From Ga0077527 sp032128415 (GTDB lineage: Bacteria; Pseudomonadota; Gammaproteobacteria; Burkholderiales; SG8-41), in the NCBI GenBank assembly GCA_032128415.1, contig JAQBGW010000004.1, forward strand, positions 1 to 64,000: a stretch of DNA of 64,000 nt, in the 5' to 3' direction. The notes beneath the pieces were generated by a model. The model made no database searches. It was given only the letters and a program-made list of their open reading frames with translations, and was not told the DNA's origin. Below are positions 1 to 8,870 of this stretch, in pieces. Positions within the stretch are counted from its first letter, which is position 1. Each line of letters begins with the position of its first letter. Position numbers and translations under genes: made by a program.

Positions 1-222
1 CTGTCGACGATAGAAATGCCGCTGTTCGGACTGTTCGGCTTCCTCACCTTCGTGCTGTACGCCTACCTGCCGTATTACATCTTCCGCTCCATGCGCGTCG
101 TGTATGGCGAGAGCCGGTCCAGGACATTGCTGAAGTTCACCGCCATGGGGACGATCTATTTCATCCTGCTCGGCGTGACGATGTTTGCGGGCCTCGTCTA
201 CTCTGCGCTCGCCCTGACATGA
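1..222 (+). CDS. C-terminal part of a membrane protein (DUF3667-like), 5' end outside window
   Basis: The open frame enters from the left edge and ends at a stop at 220-222, leaving about 73 residues. Two hydrophobic segments are visible (roughly residues 9-25 and 48-68) around a basic stretch with an RVVYGESR motif. That pattern of aromatic and basic residues followed by a last membrane helix resembles the C-terminus of DUF3667-type inner-membrane proteins, whose function is unknown. The stop overlaps the start of dinB by four bases (ATGA), so the two were probably co-transcribed. The family call is tentative because the N-terminal domain is missing. Confidence 0.45.
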   Translation: MSTIEMPLFGLFGFLTFVLYAYLPYYIFRSMRVVYGESRSRTLLKFTAMGTIYFILLGVTMFAGLVYSALALT

Positions 223-1377
223 GCGACCATCGCGCGATCCTGCACGTTGACATGGACGCCTTCCTACGCGTCGGTCGAGCAGTTCGACAACCCCGAACTT
301 GCCGGCCAGGCGGTCGTAGTAGGCGGCACCGGCGGCCGCGGGGTCGTGGCAGCCGCAAGCTACGAAGTGCGCCGATTCGGCGTGCACTCCGCGATGCCCA
401 TGCGCGAGGCGCTGAAGCGCTGCCCGCATGCGATCGTCATTCGTCCGCGCATGAAACGCTATCGCGAAGTATCGCATCAGGTATTCGAGATCTTCGGCGA
501 GTTCACCGATCTCGTCGAAGGCTTGTCATTGGATGAGGCGTTTCTCGACGTGACCGGCAGCAAGGGCCTGTTCGGGAGCGCCGAGGCGATGGCGCAGGAA
601 ATCAAGAACCGCATACGTGTGCGAACCGGGCTTACGGCATCGGTCGGCGTTTCCTACAACAAGCTGCTTGCGAAGCTCGCGTCCGAGATGAACAAGCCGG
701 ATGGTCTCGCGGTGATCCGGCCCGCGGAAGTCACCATGATTCTCGACCCGATGCCGGTTAGCCGCCTGCACGGCATCGGCGCGAAGACGGCGGCGCGACT
801 CGAACAACAAGGAATCCATACCCTCGGTCAATTGCGGCGCGCGCCTGAATCCGTGTTGTGGCCGCTGTTCCGTCGCGAGACCCGCGAGATGCGCGAGCGT
901 GCCTCCGGAATAGACGATCGCCCGGTGGTTTCCGATGCTCCGGAGAAACAGATCAGCTCCGAGGAGACATTCGACGTCGATATCAAGGATCACGAGGAGT
1001 TGCGGCAACGACTGGCCCACCTGGCCGATCGCACGGCCGAACGCCTGCGTTCACGGCAGCTCAAGGCCGGCATGATCAGCATCAAGGTCCGCCGGCGCGA
1101 TTTCGAGACGTACACGCGGCAGAGAAGTTTCAGGCCACCGACCCAGGAAACCCGCCTGGTCGTGCAGGTCGCGACCGAGTTGCTCAATCATTGGATGGAC
1201 GAACAGCCGCGCGCTGCCGTGCGGCTGCTGGGCGTCGGTGTCAGCGACCTGGCGCCCGCGCAGCAGCTCGATCTCTTCACGACCCGCGAGAGCGTCGAGT
1301 CCGGAAAACTCGATGAGACGCTCGACCGGATTCGCGGCAGGTACGGGACGGAGGCGGTCAAGCGCGGCAGTGATTAG
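219..1377 (+). pseudogene. dinB: DNA polymerase IV (DinB), frameshifted near codon 16
   Basis: DinB is a Y-family translesion DNA polymerase, usually SOS-induced. The first 15 codons from ATG 219 read MSDHRAILHVDMDAF, the normal start with the first catalytic Asp. The rest (YASVEQFDNPELAGQ onward) is in the next frame, because ttc-ctac at 261-267 carries one extra C where ttc-tac is expected. Downstream everything is intact: SLDEAFLD with the catalytic acidic pair, the helix-hairpin-helix around LHGIGAKTAARL, the little-finger domain, and an LDLF peptide near the C-terminus resembling a beta-clamp-binding motif. A TTG at 247 could open the long frame but would lose the first catalytic Asp. 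Either the gene is inactivated or this is a one-base sequencing error; the otherwise undamaged reading frame favours error or very recent mutation. Confidence 0.9.
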
Positions 1378-1519
1378 GCAGCGCGCCAACAACAGGTACG
1401 CCACCTTCCACGGCAGTGCCTAGGCGACGCCCGCAGCCCCCGGCAGGCGGCTTTGCGCTGTACCCGGCCTGCAGGCATCATGGTCCCCCGCGGAAGCCTG
1501 ACCGGTCACTTAAGTCCTT

Positions 1520-3142
1520 ATGTACACAAGCTTTTTTGGTCTGACCGAAAAGCCATTCGCGATCACGCCCGATCCGCGATACCTCTACCTCAGCGAGCGG
1601 CATGCGGAAGCGCTCGCGCATCTGGCGTATGGCATTGCCGAGGCCGGCGGATTCATCCAACTGACCGGCGAGGTGGGGACCGGCAAGACCACGGTGCTCA
1701 GGAGCCTGCTGCAGCAGCTGCCGCCGCATTGCGATGTCGCGCTGATCCTCAATCCGCGCGTGACGCCCGCCGAGTTCCTGCAATGCATCTGCGACGAACT
1801 GCACGTGCAGGTGCCGGCCACGGCCGTCGGCAGTGTCAAGTTGCTGGTGGACCTGCTCACGCATTTCCTGCTCGACGCGCACGGCCGCAGCCGCCGCGTG
1901 GTGCTGATGGTGGACGAGGCGCAGAACCTCTCTGCAGACGTGCTGGAACAGGTGCGTTTGCTGACAAATCTCGAGACTGCCACGCAAAAGCTCCTGCAGA
2001 TCCTGCTGATCGGCCAGCCGGAGCTGCGTGCGGTGCTCGCACGACCCGAGTTGCGGCAGCTCGCACAGCGCGTAACCGGCCGCTATCACCTGGAAGCGCT
2101 CAGGCGCCGCGAAACAATCGCATACATCCGTCACCGGCTGCGCGTGGCCGGCGCGACACGCGATCTGTTCTCGTCTGGCGCGCTCGGCGAACTCCATCGC
2201 TTGTCGCGCGGCGTTCCGCGCATCATCAATGTCATCGCCGATCGCGCGCTGCTCGGCGCATACACGCGCGAGGAGCATCGCGTCACGGGCAGTTTCGTGC
2301 GGCGCGCGGCCGCCGAAGTCTACGGACGGCCGGTGCTTCCACCCTGGTTGCGCTGGGTGGCGATGGCAGGTGCGACCGCGGGCACTCTGTTGCTCGCCGT
2401 CGCGATCTGGCGCGCGATTCCCGGACAAGATGCAACGCCGGCGGCTCCCCCGATGGTCGCGCAGGTAGCGCCCGCCGTTGTGGCTCCCGCCCCGGCACCG
2501 CGCCCGCAACTCGGCGCGCTGCTCGCGCTCGACGCCGCCGGCACGACGATGGACTCCGCGTTCGGCTCGCTGTTCAGGATGTGGGGCGCCGAATACCAGC
2601 CCAGCAATGGCCTCGGCTGCGCACAGGCCTCCCGGCAGGGGCTCACCTGCGTCTGGCAACGCGGATCGCTGGCACAGCTCAAGCTGTTCAATCGGCCGGC
2701 GATCCTGTCGCTGATCGATGAAGCCAATTCCTCGCGGCAGGTCGTGCTCGCCGGCCTCGAGCAGGGTGACGCGAGGCTCCTGATCGGCGCGAGCGAGGTC
2801 AAGGTGCCGATCGCGGAGCTTGCCGATTACTGGTTCGGCGAATTCCTGGTCCTGTGGCGCCCGCAGACCGGTGAATTGAGGCCGTTGCGCGAGGGCATGC
2901 GCGGCGAGGATGTGCGCTGGTTGCGCCAGGGCCTCGAGCAACTTGGCGGCCTGCCGGTTTCCGATCCTTCGCGGGATGTCTTCGACGCCGAGCTCGAGCG
3001 CCTGGTCGAGGATTTCCAGCGCAGCAGGCGACTCTCGGTGGACGGTATCGCGGGCGTGCAGACCCAGCTCGTGCTGGATGCCGCGCTCGGCGCGCCCGGT
3101 ACTCCGACGCTCATGGACCTGGAAACGAGGACCGGTGCATGA
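1520..3142 (+). CDS. gspA: General secretion pathway protein A (GspA/ExeA-type ATPase with peptidoglycan-binding domain)
   Basis: This 540-residue protein has the ExeA/GspA layout. An N-terminal AAA ATPase starts MYTSFFGLTEKPF, with Walker A GEVGTGKTT at about residues 50-58 and Walker B VLMVDEAQ at about 128-135. A single membrane helix lies near 275-298, followed by a proline/alanine-rich linker. A C-terminal peptidoglycan-binding domain contains LREGMRGEDVRWLRQGL. In Aeromonas, ExeA with ExeB helps place the type II secretin through the cell wall. The next gene, gspB, overlaps the end by four bases, the usual pairing. No other type II secretion genes are in the window. ATG 1520 gives the family N-terminus although its ribosome-binding site is weak. 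Confidence 0.9.
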   Translation: MYTSFFGLTEKPFAITPDPRYLYLSERHAEALAHLAYGIAEAGGFIQLTGEVGTGKTTVLRSLLQQLPPHCDVALILNPRVTPAEFLQCICDELHVQVPATAVGSVKLLVDLLTHFLLDAHGRSRRVVLMVDEAQNLSADVLEQVRLLTNLETATQKLLQILLIGQPELRAVLARPELRQLAQRVTGRYHLEALRRRETIAYIRHRLRVAGATRDLFSSGALGELHRLSRGVPRIINVIADRALLGAYTREEHRVTGSFVRRAAAEVYGRPVLPPWLRWVAMAGATAGTLLLAVAIWRAIPGQDATPAAPPMVAQVAPAVVAPAPAPRPQLGALLALDAAGTTMDSAFGSLFRMWGAEYQPSNGLGCAQASRQGLTCVWQRGSLAQLKLFNRPAILSLIDEANSSRQVVLAGLEQGDARLLIGASEVKVPIAELADYWFGEFLVLWRPQTGELRPLREGMRGEDVRWLRQGLEQLGGLPVSDPSRDVFDAELERLVEDFQRSRRLSVDGIAGVQTQLVLDAALGAPGTPTLMDLETRTGA

Positions 3143-3792
3143 GTTTCATCCTCGATGCACTGCGCAAGTCCGAACTCGAGCGCCAGCGCCAGAGCGGCCC
3201 CAGCATCGCGGAGCTCCCCATCGCGCGCGACGACCGGCGCCTCCCCTGGGCCTTGCTCGCCATCGGCTTGCTGCTTGCGATCAATGTCGGCGTGCTCCTG
3301 TACTTCTTTTTGCGGGAAAACACGACCCCAGTAGCAGCCGTGGAAGCGACAGCAACGCCCGCGCCGGCAAGCGCTGCGACTGTCACGACCACGCCGGTCC
3401 CTGCGCCCTTGACGGCGCCGCCGGCAGAGGAAATGCCGGCCGCAGACACGCTGTTGCCAGAAGCAGCCGCGATGGCAGACGCCACGCTGCCGCCACCCGC
3501 ACCAGACCCGACGCTCCTGCCTGACGCATCGGTCACCTATGCCGCCGGGTCCATCGAGGAAATGCCTCCACCCATTACCGACCTGCCGGCACAGGCCACC
3601 GCCGGCCTGCCGGAGCTTTCTGTCGACCTGCACATCTACTCGGATGATCCCGCGAAGCGCACCGTATTCATCAACGGCAGGCGTTACCAGCGCGGCGGCG
3701 TGCTGGTCGAAGGCCCGAGAGTCGAGGAAATCAACCGCGAAGGCGCCGTTCTCAGTTACCGGGGCCGGCGCTTCCTGCTGCCCCGCCAATAG
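3139..3792 (+). CDS. gspB: General secretion pathway protein B (GspB)
   Basis: This 217-residue protein begins MSFILDALRKSELERQ, the signature N-terminus of GspB proteins. It has one transmembrane helix at about residues 36-57, a long Ala/Pro/Thr-rich periplasmic linker, and a C-terminal domain ending GRRFLLPRQ. That domain carries VFINGRRYQRGG and matches the T2SSB fold. It is expected to partner GspA in the inner membrane and assist assembly of the type II secretion outer-membrane secretin. The start overlaps the gspA stop (ATGA), indicating translational coupling. Confidence 0.85.
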   Translation: MSFILDALRKSELERQRQSGPSIAELPIARDDRRLPWALLAIGLLLAINVGVLLYFFLRENTTPVAAVEATATPAPASAATVTTTPVPAPLTAPPAEEMPAADTLLPEAAAMADATLPPPAPDPTLLPDASVTYAAGSIEEMPPPITDLPAQATAGLPELSVDLHIYSDDPAKRTVFINGRRYQRGGVLVEGPRVEEINREGAVLSYRGRRFLLPRQ

Positions 3793-3812
3793 ACAGCGAG
3801 CCCGCCCACGGC

Positions 3813-5687
3813 ATGAATGCAGTTGCGCTGCCCGCCCATACGCTGAGCGGCATGGATCTGGCCGCAGCCTTGCGTGCCGGCATCTACCGCCTGATCTCGC
3901 GCGAAGAGACCATCAACAAGATCAACGTTTTCCCGGTCGCCGATTGCGACACTGGCACTAATCTTGCACTCACGCTCCAGGCCGTCCTGCTGGCGCTTCG
4001 CGCCAATCCGGATGCGCATGCCGGGCAGACGCTCACGCGCGTCGCCGACGCCGCGCTCGACGGCGCGCGCGGCAACTCCGGCGCGATCCTCGCCCAGTTC
4101 CTGCTGGGCCTCGGCGATCGCGCCGGCCATCTCGCAGAACTCAGCGTCGAGGGCTTCGCCGATGCGGTCAGCGGCGGCGCGAGCTATGCGCGCGAATCGC
4201 TGGCGGAACCGCGCGAGGGCACGATCCTGACGGTGCTGACGGATTTTGCCGCCGCGGTCGCCCGCGAAGTCCGGGAGCGCGGTGTTTGCGACTTTCCCTC
4301 GCTGTTCCGGACGGCCCTCGCCACTGCGCAACGCTCGCTCGAAGCCACTCGCGGGCAGCTCGAGGCGCTGCGCCGCGCCAATGTCGTGGATGCCGGCGCC
4401 CTCGGCTTCGTCGAGCTGGTCGCCGGGATGTCAGATTACCTCGACACCGGAATCGCCCCGGCTGATGACGCGCCGATCGAACTCGTTCATGACGAGCAGT
4501 CGGCCGCCGGGCAGGAAGAGGACCTCGAGTACCGCTACTGCGCGGAATGCATGATCACGGGTGACGGCATCGACCGGCGCAAGCTGCGCGAAGAGGCTTC
4601 CTCTCTTGGAGCAAGTCTTGTCGTCGCGGGCACCCATCGCAAGGTCCGGCTGCACCTGCACCTGAACGAACCCAGCCTGCTGTTCGAACTCGCGGCCCGC
4701 CACGGGGCGGTCAGCGGCGAGAAGGCAGACGACATGCAGCGACAGCAGGAGATGGCGCACCATGAATCACGCAGGCAGGTCGCAGTCGTTACCGATTCCG
4801 CCGCCGACCTGCCTGATTCAGTGATGGAGGCTCTCGATATCCACATGGTGCCCGTGCGCGTGCACTTCGGCGCCCACAGCTATCTCGACAAGATCAGCCT
4901 TTCACCTGAGCAGTTCTTCCATGAGCTCGCCACGAATCCACAGCACCCGAAGACTTCGCTGCCGCCGCCGGGCGACTTCAGGCGCGCCTTCGAATTCCTG
5001 GGTTCGCACTACCAGGCCGTCGTCTACGTCGGATTGACATCGCGCGTCAGCGGCACTTTCCAGAGTGCAGAGACTGCCGCCGGGCGCGCGCGCACCCGCG
5101 CGCGGATCGTCACCGTCGATTCCGGGACGGCCGCGCTCGGTCAGGGCCTGATTGCCATGCGCGCGGCGGAGGTTGCGGCGGCGGGCGGTGACGCGGAGGC
5201 GGTACGCAATGCCGCGATCGCAGCCCGCCGCCGGACTCGCACCTGGGGTTGCCTGGTCACGCTCGAGTATGCCGTGCGTGGCGGCCGCGTTCCGCGCTGG
5301 GTCAAGACCCTGGCGGACCTGCTGCAGCTCACGCCGATACTCGCCGTGCATGCCGATGGAAGCCTCGGCATCGGTGGCGTGCTGTTCGGCCGCGCCAGTC
5401 CATACACCCGTTTCGGCAGGTTCCTGCGGCGGCGACTCGACCCCGGCAAGCGCTGGCGCATAGGCGTCGCGCACGCCAATACGCCGGATGGCGCCTTGCT
5501 GGTGCGTGATGCCGTCGTCGCCGGTCTCACGGGAGCGGATGTGCTGCCCATCATTCCGCTCGGCACGGCGCTGGGCGTGCACGGCGGACCCGGTTGCGTC
5601 GTGCTGGCGGCGCAGGAAATGGACTGGCCGCCGGCAAGCGAAGATCAGGCCCTCTCCCGGGACCCGCCGCGCCACACCCGGAAATAG
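3813..5687 (+). CDS. DAK2-DegV fusion protein (FakA-like plus FakB-like)
   Basis: This 624-residue chain joins two proteins that are separate in Firmicutes. Residues 1 to about 200 form a DAK2/DhaL-like ATP-binding domain: INKINVFPVADCDTGTN keeps the Asp residues that bind Mg-ATP, and GARGNSGAILAQF is the second signature. A linker of about 120 residues resembles the FakA C-terminal region. From about residue 322 there is a complete DegV domain (VVTDSAADLP, LTSRVSGTFQS, and GTALGVHGGPG for fatty-acid binding). In Staphylococcus, FakA phosphorylates fatty acid held by FakB to make acyl-phosphate for phospholipid synthesis. The inference is that both steps are tethered here. The last glycine of the usual PDGDTGTN is Cys (DCDTGTN). 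An internal ATG at 3852 is an alternative start. Confidence 0.85.
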   Translation: MNAVALPAHTLSGMDLAAALRAGIYRLISREETINKINVFPVADCDTGTNLALTLQAVLLALRANPDAHAGQTLTRVADAALDGARGNSGAILAQFLLGLGDRAGHLAELSVEGFADAVSGGASYARESLAEPREGTILTVLTDFAAAVAREVRERGVCDFPSLFRTALATAQRSLEATRGQLEALRRANVVDAGALGFVELVAGMSDYLDTGIAPADDAPIELVHDEQSAAGQEEDLEYRYCAECMITGDGIDRRKLREEASSLGASLVVAGTHRKVRLHLHLNEPSLLFELAARHGAVSGEKADDMQRQQEMAHHESRRQVAVVTDSAADLPDSVMEALDIHMVPVRVHFGAHSYLDKISLSPEQFFHELATNPQHPKTSLPPPGDFRRAFEFLGSHYQAVVYVGLTSRVSGTFQSAETAAGRARTRARIVTVDSGTAALGQGLIAMRAAEVAAAGGDAEAVRNAAIAARRRTRTWGCLVTLEYAVRGGRVPRWVKTLADLLQLTPILAVHADGSLGIGGVLFGRASPYTRFGRFLRRRLDPGKRWRIGVAHANTPDGALLVRDAVVAGLTGADVLPIIPLGTALGVHGGPGCVVLAAQEMDWPPASEDQALSRDPPRHTRK

Positions 5688-6016
5688 ACCGCCAGGTTGA
5701 TCGCGATGACCAGTACCCCCAGCATCCGCTGCAGCGCGGGTGTCAGGCCTTCGGGATAGATCACCGACACCAGGTAATGATTGATGAAGCCGCCGCTGTA
5801 TCCCCTGCTGCCGCCCTGCACGCGCAGCCAATTCTCGAGTGGCGTCAACGGACAGAACCAGCCCGCGAACTCGATCATGGCGCCCCATGCGGCCGCCGGC
5901 AGGTGCAGCCAGACGATCCAACGGCGCAGCAGCACCAGCAGTCCGCCGAACACGACGAACAGGATGAATGCCAGGTGCAGTAAAAGGACGGTGTCGGCGA
6001 GCGCGAGATAAACCAC
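5645..6016 (-). CDS. DUF2784 family membrane protein
   Basis: The 123-residue protein has four hydrophobic segments, beginning with LADTVLLLHLAFILFVVFGG. It contains the conserved CPLTPLENWLR and an SGGFINHYL element typical of DUF2784 proteins, which are small integral membrane proteins of unknown function. Its 3' end runs 43 bases into the opposite-strand 3' end of the DAK2-DegV gene, a convergent overlap. The rhodanese gene lies upstream on the same strand, 16 bases away. Confidence 0.85.
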   Translation of the reverse strand: MVYLALADTVLLLHLAFILFVVFGGLLVLLRRWIVWLHLPAAAWGAMIEFAGWFCPLTPLENWLRVQGGSRGYSGGFINHYLVSVIYPEGLTPALQRMLGVLVIAINLAVYFRVWRGGSRERA

Positions 6017-6032
6017 GAGCGCCCCGGACGCT

Positions 6033-6431
6033 TCAGGGCTTCGCAGTCGCCTGGATCAGGGGCCTGTTTTCCTCGCTCCAGCGCAGATAGTCGCCCTCAA
6101 GGTGGAACAACCGGCGGAATCCGCTTTTCCCCAATGTCTCGAGCGCGATCGCCGCGCGCCGTCCGCTGCGGCAGTACACGACGACGTCGCGCTCATTCGC
6201 GGGCCCCAGTTCTGCAATCCGCTCACCGAGCGCATCGTACGGGATGTTGACGGCGCCGGGTATGTGGCCCTCGTCGAACTCAGCAACACTGCGCACATCC
6301 AGCACCAGCAGCGGCGGGTCGGCGGCCTCGAGCCGTTCGGCCAGGGCCCCGGGCTCAATGCCCGCGAAATCGTCGGCCCACACTGCGCCGGCTGCGGCCA
6401 ATGCCAGGAAGACAAGGAGCGTTCGCCGCAT
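6033..6431 (-). CDS. Periplasmic rhodanese-like sulfurtransferase
   Basis: A 132-residue protein with a signal peptide (cleavage near AVWA-DD, residue 19) and one rhodanese domain. The CH2A-like motif LDVRSVAEFDEGHIPGA is clear, and the active-site loop CRSGRRA places the catalytic cysteine at residue 87. Single-domain exported rhodaneses are thought to handle sulfane sulfur in the periplasm; the substrate here is unknown. It is followed by DUF2784 and preceded by the dodecin gene, all on the minus strand and closely spaced, so they may form one transcript. Confidence 0.85.
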   Translation of the reverse strand: MRRTLLVFLALAAAGAVWADDFAGIEPGALAERLEAADPPLLVLDVRSVAEFDEGHIPGAVNIPYDALGERIAELGPANERDVVVYCRSGRRAAIALETLGKSGFRRLFHLEGDYLRWSEENRPLIQATAKP

Positions 6432-6434
6432 TGC

Positions 6435-6638
6435 TCAGCCCTCCAGGACGAAGGTGACGCGCATCCGGACCCGGTAACCTGTGATCTTGCCCTTGTCGAC
6501 CATGACTTCCTGGTCGGCGATCCAGGCGCCAGTGATATTCTTGAGCGTCTTGCTCGCCCGCGCGATGCCCTGGCGAATCGCATCGTCCAGGCTCTTGTCG
6601 GATGTTGCGCTGATTTCAGTGACTTTGGCGACGGTCAT
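6435..6638 (-). CDS. Dodecin (flavin-binding dodecamer)
   Basis: The 67-residue protein has the complete dodecin pattern: KVTEISATSDKSLDDAI, then GIARASKTLKNI, then GAWIADQEVMVDKGKITGYRV, including the tryptophan that stacks on flavin. Dodecins assemble into hollow dodecamers that store or buffer riboflavin and FMN. The ATG at 6638 is preceded by AGGAGG-like sequence on the minus strand. The stop lies three bases before the rhodanese start. Confidence 0.92.
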   Translation of the reverse strand: MTVAKVTEISATSDKSLDDAIRQGIARASKTLKNITGAWIADQEVMVDKGKITGYRVRMRVTFVLEG

Positions 6639-7126
6639 AGCGTATTCCTCCTTGTCTGCCGTGGTTCTATCGTAAGTGGTGATGATACTACCGGTGGCTC
6701 CGCATCCGGATCGCGATTCAACAAAAGAGTCGAATATCCGGCGGCGCCCGGCTCGTCTCCGCGCTCGGGGAAGCGCACGTGGATGGTCCGGTAGTGATAG
6801 GCGAACTCGGCGCCCGCCAGCAGCTTCCCGAGCCTTGCGGCAGCTTCGGCGTCCGGTGCAGCCGCGATCACGTCACTTGCGGCCAGCGCCTCGCGCGATG
6901 ACCTGAGCAGCAGGACCACGTCGAAACCGCCGGACGGATTGCCGGTTTCCAGCAGCGTAAGCTCGTAGCCGACGTGAAACGGCATGAGGTCCGAAGACTC
7001 GACACCCGGCAGTGCCTCTGTCGCAATTTCCCTCGCGCGTGCGAACACGGCATCGCGATCGATGAACTGCGCCGCCGCCGGTGCGGCGAACAGGACAATT
7101 CCAAGCGCGATTCCGGCCAGCCGCAT
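6635..7126 (-). CDS. Hypothetical secreted protein
   Basis: Starting at ATG 7126, chosen because GGAGG stands just upstream and because the frame then opens with a signal peptide (MRLAGIALGIVLFAAPAAAQF), the protein has 163 residues. The mature part has no cysteine and no motif I recognise. It contains VVLLLRSSREALAASD and an RTIHVRFPERG segment. Its stop overlaps the dodecin start by four bases, so dodecin and this gene are probably coupled. The gene is divergent from the DUF502 gene, with only 71 bases between starts. Confidence 0.7.
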   Translation of the reverse strand: MRLAGIALGIVLFAAPAAAQFIDRDAVFARAREIATEALPGVESSDLMPFHVGYELTLLETGNPSGGFDVVLLLRSSREALAASDVIAAAPDAEAAARLGKLLAGAEFAYHYRTIHVRFPERGDEPGAAGYSTLLLNRDPDAEPPVVSSPLTIEPRQTRRNTL

Positions 7127-7197
7127 TTCGGGTCCTCCGCTCGCTATCATGCACGCCTCAATGGCATGGCGCAGCCAGTCGCGCCCGGAGATGAACG

Positions 7198-7791
7198 ATG
7201 TTCCGCAAGTTTCGCAGCGCACTCATGCGCGGTCTCGTGGTCGTGCTGCCAATCGGCCTGACGCTGTGGCTGCTCTGGTGGCTCGGAAGTTCGACGGAGT
7301 CGCTGCTGCAGCAGGCGATCACGCTCGTAATCCCCGCCGAGCACTACCGCCCGGGCATGGGAATCATCGCAGCCGTCGCGCTGCTGCTCGCGGCGGGTAC
7401 CCTGGTGAACGCATTGCTGGTTCGCCGCATGCTCGCCGCATGGGAGCGATTCCTCGATCGAATCCCGGTGGTCAAGACAATCTACGGCGCAATTCGCGAC
7501 TTCACCAGGCTATTGCCGGCCGACGGCAAGCGCCGGGACCTGAAACGAGTGGTGCTCGCCCGCTTTGGCGAGGCCCAGGTGGTCGGCTTCGTTACCCGGG
7601 ACGACGCGGCCGAACTCGGCATCGTGAAAAAAGAGGACGGGCTGGTCGCCGTGTATTTTCCGATGAGTTACCAGATCGGCGGCTATACCGTGCTAGTCCC
7701 GCGCTCGGCGATCGTGCAACTCGACATGTCGGTCGAAACCGCGATGCGCCTGGTGCTGACCGGCGGACTGTCCAGCGGGCCGGGGCACTAG
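7198..7791 (+). CDS. DUF502 family membrane protein
   Basis: A 197-residue protein with two transmembrane helices near residues 10-30 and 52-75. It carries the DUF502 hallmarks RIPVVKTIYGAIRDF and, later, VYFPMSYQIGGYTVLVPR. DUF502 proteins are widespread inner-membrane proteins of unknown function with a cytosolic or periplasmic beta-rich C-terminal part. Start ATG 7198 follows GGAGATGA. The 3' end overlaps by four bases the convergent SYLF gene. Confidence 0.88.
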   Translation: MFRKFRSALMRGLVVVLPIGLTLWLLWWLGSSTESLLQQAITLVIPAEHYRPGMGIIAAVALLLAAGTLVNALLVRRMLAAWERFLDRIPVVKTIYGAIRDFTRLLPADGKRRDLKRVVLARFGEAQVVGFVTRDDAAELGIVKKEDGLVAVYFPMSYQIGGYTVLVPRSAIVQLDMSVETAMRLVLTGGLSSGPGH

Positions 7792-8345
7792 TCCTTGTCG
7801 ATCTTGGAGATCTTTGCCCCCTCGAAGGTCAGGTTGTACATCAGGCCCTTGTTCGAATAGATGAACCCGATGATCGGCTTCTTGGAGGTCTCCGTATCCA
7901 CCTGTCCGCCGGCGCCCAGGGTCGCAAGCGCGACACTCCCGTCCACGCCCGCTTTCCAGCCGTCGCCGCTGCCCTCGCTCTTGCGGAATTTCTCCAATTC
8001 ATGCTGGCTCATGAACAGGATCGCCTGGCTCTTGCGCTGCACGCCGAGCTGGAATCCGATCGAGCCCGCAATGATGTTGTAGTAGCCGACGGTCTGGCCG
8101 CCGACGAGCAGCGCCCCTTCGCCATACTCGCCGCCAATACCGATCCCGCCCTTCACGACCTTCGGAAAAACGAGCATTCCTGCCGACTTCCCCGCCAGCT
8201 CCTCGGCTGCACTCGAATACTTGTAGAGCTCATTGATGGCTTCGCGAACATCGGCGTCGAGCTCCTCGCGCGAGCTCGCGCCCGCGGGCATGGCGGCAAG
8301 CAATAGCATCGCGGTGGCGAGCAACGGACGGATAACTCGGATCAT
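7788..8345 (-). CDS. SYLF (Ysc84) domain protein, exported
   Basis: The 185-residue protein begins with a signal peptide (cleavage near AGA-SS, residue 24), then a SYLF/Ysc84 domain: GMLVFPKVVKGGIGIGGEYGEG, a VGYYNIIAGSIGFQLG segment and an Asp/Gly-rich end (VDTETSKKPIIGFIYS). SYLF domains bind lipids in eukaryotes; bacterial exported members are uncharacterised envelope proteins. Lysine residues of the KVVKGG element are present. It stands alone on the minus strand, convergent with DUF502. Confidence 0.85.
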   Translation of the reverse strand: MIRVIRPLLATAMLLLAAMPAGASSREELDADVREAINELYKYSSAAEELAGKSAGMLVFPKVVKGGIGIGGEYGEGALLVGGQTVGYYNIIAGSIGFQLGVQRKSQAILFMSQHELEKFRKSEGSGDGWKAGVDGSVALATLGAGGQVDTETSKKPIIGFIYSNKGLMYNLTFEGAKISKIDKD

Positions 8346-8396
8346 GCGGGTCTCCTGCGTCGGGGTGCGGTTACATCATAACCGCCCGCGGGAGAT

Positions 8397-8870
8397 TCAG
8401 GCGTAGGCGGCGCGCGGCCTTTTCTGGGAGTAAAGCACCTCGACATGACGGATGCCCGAAGTGCAGCGCGCGACCCGCTTGACCGCCTGCACCAGGCGCA
8501 GCAGCAGGTTGTACTTGGAACGCGGGCCGCCGGCCGCATAGGCCCCCGCGACGACCAGATGCAGGACAGTGATGCGCTCGAAGCTGTCGCGCACGTAGAG
8601 GATCACGCCGACCGGCCGCGAAACCTTGCCTTCCCGCTCGATCGCAAACAGGCATTGGGCCTCGGAAGGGCCGGCGACGCGTACACGCAACGAATCTCCG
8701 TCAACGACGATTTCCGGCGGTCCATAGCGGTCGATCGCCGTGACGATGCCATTCCGGACCCGGTCCTGGCCTTCATTGAAGAACAGGAGCGCAACGAGCT
8801 GGTGGTAATGCTCGGACGGAAGGCTCGATACGAACGCTATCTGCTGCTTGATACCCGGCTCCCGCGCCAT
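8397..8870 (-). CDS. Hypothetical protein
   Basis: From ATG 8870, preferred to 8888 because a GGGGG stretch lies just upstream, the protein has 157 residues. It has no signal peptide and no membrane segment. It contains a run of predicted beta strands (IVVDGDSLRVRVAG, VGVILYVRDSFERITVLHLVVA) and a basic C-terminus (LYSQKRPRAAYA). The alternating strand and helix pattern faintly recalls an acetyltransferase fold, but I see no acetyl-CoA motif and assign no function. Confidence 0.6.
   Translation of the reverse strand: MAREPGIKQQIAFVSSLPSEHYHQLVALLFFNEGQDRVRNGIVTAIDRYGPPEIVVDGDSLRVRVAGPSEAQCLFAIEREGKVSRPVGVILYVRDSFERITVLHLVVAGAYAAGGPRSKYNLLLRLVQAVKRVARCTSGIRHVEVLYSQKRPRAAYA

Noticed and set aside
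1478..2941. 487-codon open frame antisense to gspA
   Set aside because: It mirrors a GC-rich real gene; its product has no family resemblance and a His/Arg-rich shadow composition.
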